Assembly (NCBI RefSeq): GCF_900105055.1
Contig: NZ_FNTA01000004.1
Coordinates: 6,851,501-6,915,500 of the forward strand
Length of the DNA: 64,000 nucleotides
From: Amycolatopsis lurida
GTDB lineage: Bacteria; Actinomycetota; Actinomycetes; Mycobacteriales; Pseudonocardiaceae
Direction: 5' to 3'
The translations under genes were made by a program, and so were the position numbers. The notes below the pieces were generated by a model. That model was not told the origin of the DNA, ran no database searches, and saw nothing but the letters and a program-made list of their open reading frames with translations. Below are positions 60,108-64,000 of the stretch, piece after piece. The first letter of the stretch is position 1; each line of letters starts with the position of its first letter.

Positions 60108-60926
60108 ATGACCTCCAGCAAGAACAACACGGAGCGCCGCTTCCGCAAGCGGTCGAAGGCACGCAGGCGGTTCGCCGGCGCGCTGGCGCTCGGGATCGCG
60201 CTGCTGAGCGTGGGCGGGTTGTACGCCGTTTTCGCCCCGGAGCCGCAGACCGCGCAGGCGCAGGGCGAATCCGCCCTCCTGCGCGAGGGCGAGAAGCTCT
60301 ACAACAACACGTGTATCGAATGTCACGGGCCGAAGCTCGAAGGTGTCACCGACCGTGGCCCGAGCCTCATCGGCATCGGCGACGCGGCCGTGTACTTCCA
60401 GACCTCCACCGGCCGCATGCCGGCGGTCCGCCAGGAAGCCCAGGCGCAGCGGAAGCCGCCGAAGCTGACCGAGGCCGAGATCAACGCGCTGGGCGCCTAC
60501 ATCCAGGCCAACGGCGGCGGCGCGCAGCGTCCCGCCGAGAAGGGTGACGCGCTGCGCGGCGAGGACGTCGCGCGCGGCAGCGAGCTCTTCCGCCTCAACT
60601 GTGCCTCCTGCCACGGCTTCACCGGCCGCGGCGGCGCGCTCTCCTCGGGCAAGTTCGCCCCGAACCTGGACCCGGCCACGGAAGAGCAGATCTACACCGC
60701 GATGCTCACCGGGCCGCAGAACATGCCCAAGTTCTCCGACCGGCAGCTGTCGCCGGAGGAGAAGAAGGACATCATCGCGTTCGTGAAGTCCGTGAGTCAC
60801 GGGAACAACTCACCCGGCGGTAGCTCGCTCGGCGGTCTTGGCCCGGCCTCGGAGGGCGCGATCGCGTGGATCGTCGGGATCGCCGCGCTGATCGGCGTGA
60901 CGTTGTGGATTGGATCGAAGGCATGA
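60108..60926 (+). CDS. qcrC: Cytochrome bc1 complex diheme cytochrome c subunit
   Basis: A 272-residue protein anchored by helices at both ends (ALALGIALLSVGGLYAVF; IAWIVGIAALIGVTLWIGS). Two CxxCH heme c sites, CIECH and CASCH, form the diheme domain that passes electrons directly to CtaC in actinobacterial supercomplexes. Its stop overlaps the qcrA start (ATGA). Confidence 0.96.
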   Translation: MTSSKNNTERRFRKRSKARRRFAGALALGIALLSVGGLYAVFAPEPQTAQAQGESALLREGEKLYNNTCIECHGPKLEGVTDRGPSLIGIGDAAVYFQTSTGRMPAVRQEAQAQRKPPKLTEAEINALGAYIQANGGGAQRPAEKGDALRGEDVARGSELFRLNCASCHGFTGRGGALSSGKFAPNLDPATEEQIYTAMLTGPQNMPKFSDRQLSPEEKKDIIAFVKSVSHGNNSPGGSSLGGLGPASEGAIAWIVGIAALIGVTLWIGSKA

Positions 60927-62056
60927 GCGCCGAAGGGCCGAAGCCGCCGACAGAGGCGGAGTTGGCGGACATGGATCGCGACCAGCTGGTCAAGCTGGGT
61001 ACCGCGCTCGACGGGGTCGAGATCGTCGAGTACCCGACACCCTGGCCGGTCGAGGGGACGAAGGCGGAGAAGCGCGCCGAGCGCTCTGTCGCCCTCTGGT
61101 TCGTGCTGGCCGCGCTGTCCGGCTTCGCGTTCGTGGTCCTCATCGCGTGGCCGCACTGGTTCGAGTACAAGGAGCCGGGTACCGACGGCTACACCAAGTA
61201 CACGCTGTACACGCCGCTGCTCGGGGTCACCCTCGGGCTGGCCGTGCTCAGCATCGGTATCGGTGTGATCCTCTACACCAAGAAGTTCATCCCGGCCGAG
61301 GTCTCGGTCCAGGAGCGCGGGGACGGCGGTTCCAAGGAGGTCGACAAGGCCACCATCATCGCCCAGCTCGCCGACTCGGGCAGCCGCAGCACCATCGCGC
61401 GCCGCTCGATGATCAAGCGGTCCGCGGGCGCCGGTGCCGGTGTGCTCGGCCTCGCCGTCGCGGCGCTGCCGGTCGCGTCCTTCATCAAGGACCCGTGGAA
61501 GGACACCGAGAACCGCGACTCGCTGTGGCACTCGGGCTGGAAGAAGAACTTCCCGGAAGAGAAGGTCTACCTGCGCCGCAACACCGGTCGTCCGCACGAG
61601 ATCTCCCTGGTCAAGGCCGAGGACCTCGACGCGGGCGCGATGGAGACGGTGTTCCCGTACCGCGAGTCCGAGAAGGACGACGAGCACGCGCTGTCGGCCG
61701 CCTTCAAGCGCGTCGACAACCCGGTCATGCTGATCCGTCTCCGCCCGACCGACGCCGCCAAGGTCGTCAAGCGTCAGGGCCAGGAGGACTACAACTTCGG
61801 CGACTACTACGCGTACACGAAGATCTGCAGCCACGTGGGCTGCCCGACCTCCCTGTACGAGCAGCGGACCAACCGCATCCTCTGCCCCTGTCACCAGTCG
61901 CAGTTCGACGCGCTCCACTACGCCAAGCCGATTTTCGGGCCGGCGACCCGGCCCTTGGCCCAGCTTCCGATTACAGTGGACTCTGAGGGCTACCTGATCG
62001 CGCGCGGAGACTTCAACGAGGCCGTCGGACCGGCCTTTTGGGAGCGTAAGTCATGA
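60923..62056 (+). CDS. qcrA: Cytochrome bc1 complex Rieske iron-sulfur subunit
   Basis: A 377-residue Rieske protein with three N-terminal membrane helices (the actinobacterial form) and the 2Fe-2S motifs CSHVGC and CPCHQSQFD. It moves electrons from menaquinol to cytochrome c. Both its start and its stop overlap neighbouring genes by 4 bp, indicating tight coupling. Confidence 0.96.
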   Translation: MSAEGPKPPTEAELADMDRDQLVKLGTALDGVEIVEYPTPWPVEGTKAEKRAERSVALWFVLAALSGFAFVVLIAWPHWFEYKEPGTDGYTKYTLYTPLLGVTLGLAVLSIGIGVILYTKKFIPAEVSVQERGDGGSKEVDKATIIAQLADSGSRSTIARRSMIKRSAGAGAGVLGLAVAALPVASFIKDPWKDTENRDSLWHSGWKKNFPEEKVYLRRNTGRPHEISLVKAEDLDAGAMETVFPYRESEKDDEHALSAAFKRVDNPVMLIRLRPTDAAKVVKRQGQEDYNFGDYYAYTKICSHVGCPTSLYEQRTNRILCPCHQSQFDALHYAKPIFGPATRPLAQLPITVDSEGYLIARGDFNEAVGPAFWERKS

Positions 62057-63720
62057 GTTCACTCACCACCCCGACGAAGGGGACGAACCCGGTCGAGAAG
62101 GCCGCGGGCGCTGGTGCGAAGTGGGCCGACGACCGGTATCACCTGGCCAAGGGCATGCGGCACCAGCTCAACAAGGTGTTCCCGACGCACTGGTCGTTCC
62201 TGCTCGGCGAGATCGCGCTCTACAGCTTCATCATCCTGTTGCTGTCGGGTGTCTATCTCACGCTGTTCTTCGACCCCTCCATGGAGGAGGTCGTCTACAA
62301 CGGCAGCTACACCGGTCTGCAGGGCGTCGAGATGTCGCGGGCCTTCGCGACCACGCTGGACATCTCGTTCGACGTCCGCGGCGGTCTGTTCGTCCGCCAG
62401 CTGCACCACTGGGCCGCGCTGATCTTCGTGGCTTCGATGATGGTGCACATGTTCCGGATCTTCTTCACCGGCGCGTTCCGGCGCCCGCGTGAGGCGAACT
62501 GGGTCATCGGCGCGCTGCTGCTGGTCCTGGGCATGTTCGAGGGCTTCTTCGGCTACTCGCTCCCGGACGACCTGCTCTCCGGTACCGGTATCCGCGCGAC
62601 CCTGTCGGGCATCGTGCTCTCGGTGCCGGTCATGGGCACCTGGATCCACTGGGCGCTGTTCGGCGGGGAGTTCCCCGGCAACGAGATCATCCCGCGTCTG
62701 TACACGATCCACATCCTGCTGCTGCCGGGCATCATGCTCGGCCTGGTGGCCGCGCACCTCGCGCTGGTCTGGTACCAGAAGCACACGCAGTTCCCCGGCG
62801 TGCGCCGCAAGGAGACCAACGTCGTCGGCGTTCGCATCATGCCGGTCTTCGCGCTCAAGGGCGGCGCGTTCTTCGCGCTGGTCACCGGCGTCATCGCGCT
62901 GATGTCGGGCCTCTTCCAGATCAACCCGATCTGGAACATCGGCCCGTACAACGCGGCGCAGGTCTCGGCGGGTTCGCAGCCGGACTGGTACATGGCCTGG
63001 GCCGACGGCTTGCTCCGGATCTGGCCCGCGTGGGAGCTCTATCTCGGGAACTACACGGTCCCGGCGGTGTTCTTCGCCGGTGGGCTCGGGATGCCGATCC
63101 TGATCGGGTTGTTGCTGACGTATCCCTGGATCGAGCGAAAGCTGTCCAAGGACACCGCGCACCACAACCTGCTGCAGCGTCCGCGCGACGTCCCGGTGCG
63201 GACCTCGCTGGGCATCATGGCCTTGACGTTCTTCGCGGTCATCATGCTCTCGGGCTTCAACGACATCATCGCGTTCGCCTTCGACATCTCGCTGAACGCG
63301 ACGACGTGGGCGGGCCGGATCGGTGTCCTGCTGGCACCGCCGGTCGCGTACTACATCACCTACCGGATCTGCCTCGGCCTCCAGCGGGCCGACCGCGAGG
63401 TGCTGGAGCACGGTGTCGAAACCGGCATCATCAAGCGCCTGCCGCACGGTGAGTTCATCGAGATCCACCAGCCGCTCGGCCCGGTGGACGACCACGGCCA
63501 CCCGCTCCCGCTCGAGTACCAGGGCGCGTCGGTGCCGAAGAAGATGAACAAGCTCGGCTCGGCCGGGCACGCCGTCGCCGGTTCGACCTGGTCCCCGGAC
63601 CCGGTCGAGGAGACGATCGCGCTGGAGCGGGCCCGGTCCAACGGGCACGGCAACGGCAAGGTCGACGACATCGGTGGCGAGCCGTCGGAGGAGCGCAAGG
63701 AGATCACCTCCGGGCACTAG
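62053..63720 (+). CDS. qcrB: Cytochrome bc1 complex cytochrome b subunit
   Basis: A 555-residue polytopic cytochrome b with the heme-ligating His region (RQLHHWAALIFVASMMVHMF), quinol-site helices and the actinobacterial C-terminal extension of about 120 hydrophilic residues (HGEFIEIHQPLGPVDDHGHP). It forms the quinone sites of complex III. It is the last gene of the operon and is followed by a hairpin. Confidence 0.97.
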   Translation: MSSLTTPTKGTNPVEKAAGAGAKWADDRYHLAKGMRHQLNKVFPTHWSFLLGEIALYSFIILLLSGVYLTLFFDPSMEEVVYNGSYTGLQGVEMSRAFATTLDISFDVRGGLFVRQLHHWAALIFVASMMVHMFRIFFTGAFRRPREANWVIGALLLVLGMFEGFFGYSLPDDLLSGTGIRATLSGIVLSVPVMGTWIHWALFGGEFPGNEIIPRLYTIHILLLPGIMLGLVAAHLALVWYQKHTQFPGVRRKETNVVGVRIMPVFALKGGAFFALVTGVIALMSGLFQINPIWNIGPYNAAQVSAGSQPDWYMAWADGLLRIWPAWELYLGNYTVPAVFFAGGLGMPILIGLLLTYPWIERKLSKDTAHHNLLQRPRDVPVRTSLGIMALTFFAVIMLSGFNDIIAFAFDISLNATTWAGRIGVLLAPPVAYYITYRICLGLQRADREVLEHGVETGIIKRLPHGEFIEIHQPLGPVDDHGHPLPLEYQGASVPKKMNKLGSAGHAVAGSTWSPDPVEETIALERARSNGHGNGKVDDIGGEPSEERKEITSGH

Positions 63721-63730
63721 CTCGTCGGAT

Positions 63731-63785
63731 ACGTGTGAAGGCCCCCTTACCTCGGTTGAGCCGAGGGAAGGGGGCCTTCACACGT
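63731..63785. terminator. AAGGCCCCCTT-family hairpin after qcrB
   Basis: ACGTGTGAAGGCCCCCTTAC plus CTCGG and its near-perfect inverse around TTGAG, 10 bp after the qcrB stop and just before the convergent last gene. Confidence 0.7.
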
Positions 63786-63792
63786 TGAAGCG

Positions 63793-64000
63793 TCAGCCGG
63801 TGACCTTGAGCTCCAGGGGACGCATGTCGTCGTCGCTGGGGACGACGGTCAGGCCCGCGGCGGTGAGGACGGCGGTGAGCGCCGTCCGCATCGCCGCGTG
63901 GACGGCGATCTGCTGCCGCACCCGAGGATTCTCCTTGTCGCCGGCCACCAGGAGCCGAAAGGCCTCATCACGCCAAGGCCTTGCCACCACCCAGTCGACC
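63793..64000 (-). CDS. Hypothetical protein, C-terminal part (5' end outside window)
   Basis: An open minus-strand frame running off the right edge. Visible residues include VRQQIAVHAAMRTALTAVLTAAGLTVV, ending MRPLELKVTG. It is convergent with qcrB across the hairpin. No family is recognised from the fragment. Confidence 0.5.
   Translation of the reverse strand, partial: VDWVVARPWRDEAFRLLVAGDKENPRVRQQIAVHAAMRTALTAVLTAAGLTVVPSDDDMRPLELKVTG

Noticed and set aside
62059..63717. 552-residue minus-strand open frame opposite qcrB
   Set aside because: Antisense shadow of a clear cytochrome b gene; the composition is dominated by Arg, Asp and His.

Overview
The window is high-GC actinobacterial DNA, most likely from a Pseudonocardiaceae member such as Amycolatopsis. 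GTG/TTG starts, ATGA-coupled operons, an actinobacterial qcrCAB/ctaE/ctaC/ctaF respiratory block and many long intergenic hairpins support this. The genus is an inference from gene content and style.

Positions 1-36 kb hold a specialised-metabolite gene cluster. From left to right: (i) an acyltransferase, a LovD/EstB-type serine enzyme, two tandem heme dioxygenase-superfamily proteins (a canonical tryptophan 2,3-dioxygenase and a divergent relative that has lost the distal histidine) and an O-methyltransferase, 107-5763 (+). (ii) An IS3-family element, 5874-7137. (iii) A six-gene minus-strand operon, 7354-15716: HpaB-type hydroxylase, free-standing condensation enzyme, FAD halogenase, phytanoyl-CoA-dioxygenase-like enzyme, free-standing adenylation enzyme and a solute-binding-fold protein without a signal peptide. 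(iv) A plus-strand block, 15866-24357: MFS exporter, FAD oxygenase, free-standing carrier protein, FkbM methyltransferase, glycosyltransferase, NDP-glucose 4,6-dehydratase, sugar aminotransferase and N-methyltransferase. (v) An IS30-family element, 24394-25480. (vi) A MIO tyrosine 2,3-aminomutase, 25724-27334. (vii) A DNA-repair trio (LigC-like ligase, UvrA-like ABC ATPase, LigD-type primase-polymerase), 27593-32071. (viii) A sugar C-methyltransferase, a cation/proton antiporter and a second glycosyltransferase, 32188-36229.

Aminomutase, A enzyme, carrier, halogenase, hydroxylase and condensation enzyme together reproduce the complete beta-tyrosine pathway known from the enediyne C-1027 (SgcC4/C1/C2/C3/C/C5). 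It should yield a carrier-bound 3-chloro-5-hydroxy-beta-tyrosine that is esterified or amidated to a core. The sugar genes fit a methylated amino-deoxysugar, as in C-1027. No enediyne polyketide synthase or chromoprotein apoprotein lies in the window, so the core must be encoded to the left of position 1 or be something else. The DNA-repair trio sits between two pathway genes, which suggests self-protection against a DNA-damaging product.

From about 36.4 kb to the end is conserved chromosomal core: pepA, ilvE, cobT, ispD, a GntR regulator coupled to purC, erpA, adenosine kinase, asnB, ctaC, ctaF, two GlxA-type regulators around a cupin, trpD, ctaE and qcrCAB. Many of these genes also cluster in mycobacteria (pepB-ilvE-cobT-erpA-adoK-asnB-ctaC-trpD-ctaE-qcrCAB), so the metabolite cluster abuts an old conserved block.

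Gene ends in both halves carry long near-perfect hairpins in a few recurring sequence families. Both insertion sequences have landed inside such palindromes. I saw no tRNA, rRNA or CRISPR array.
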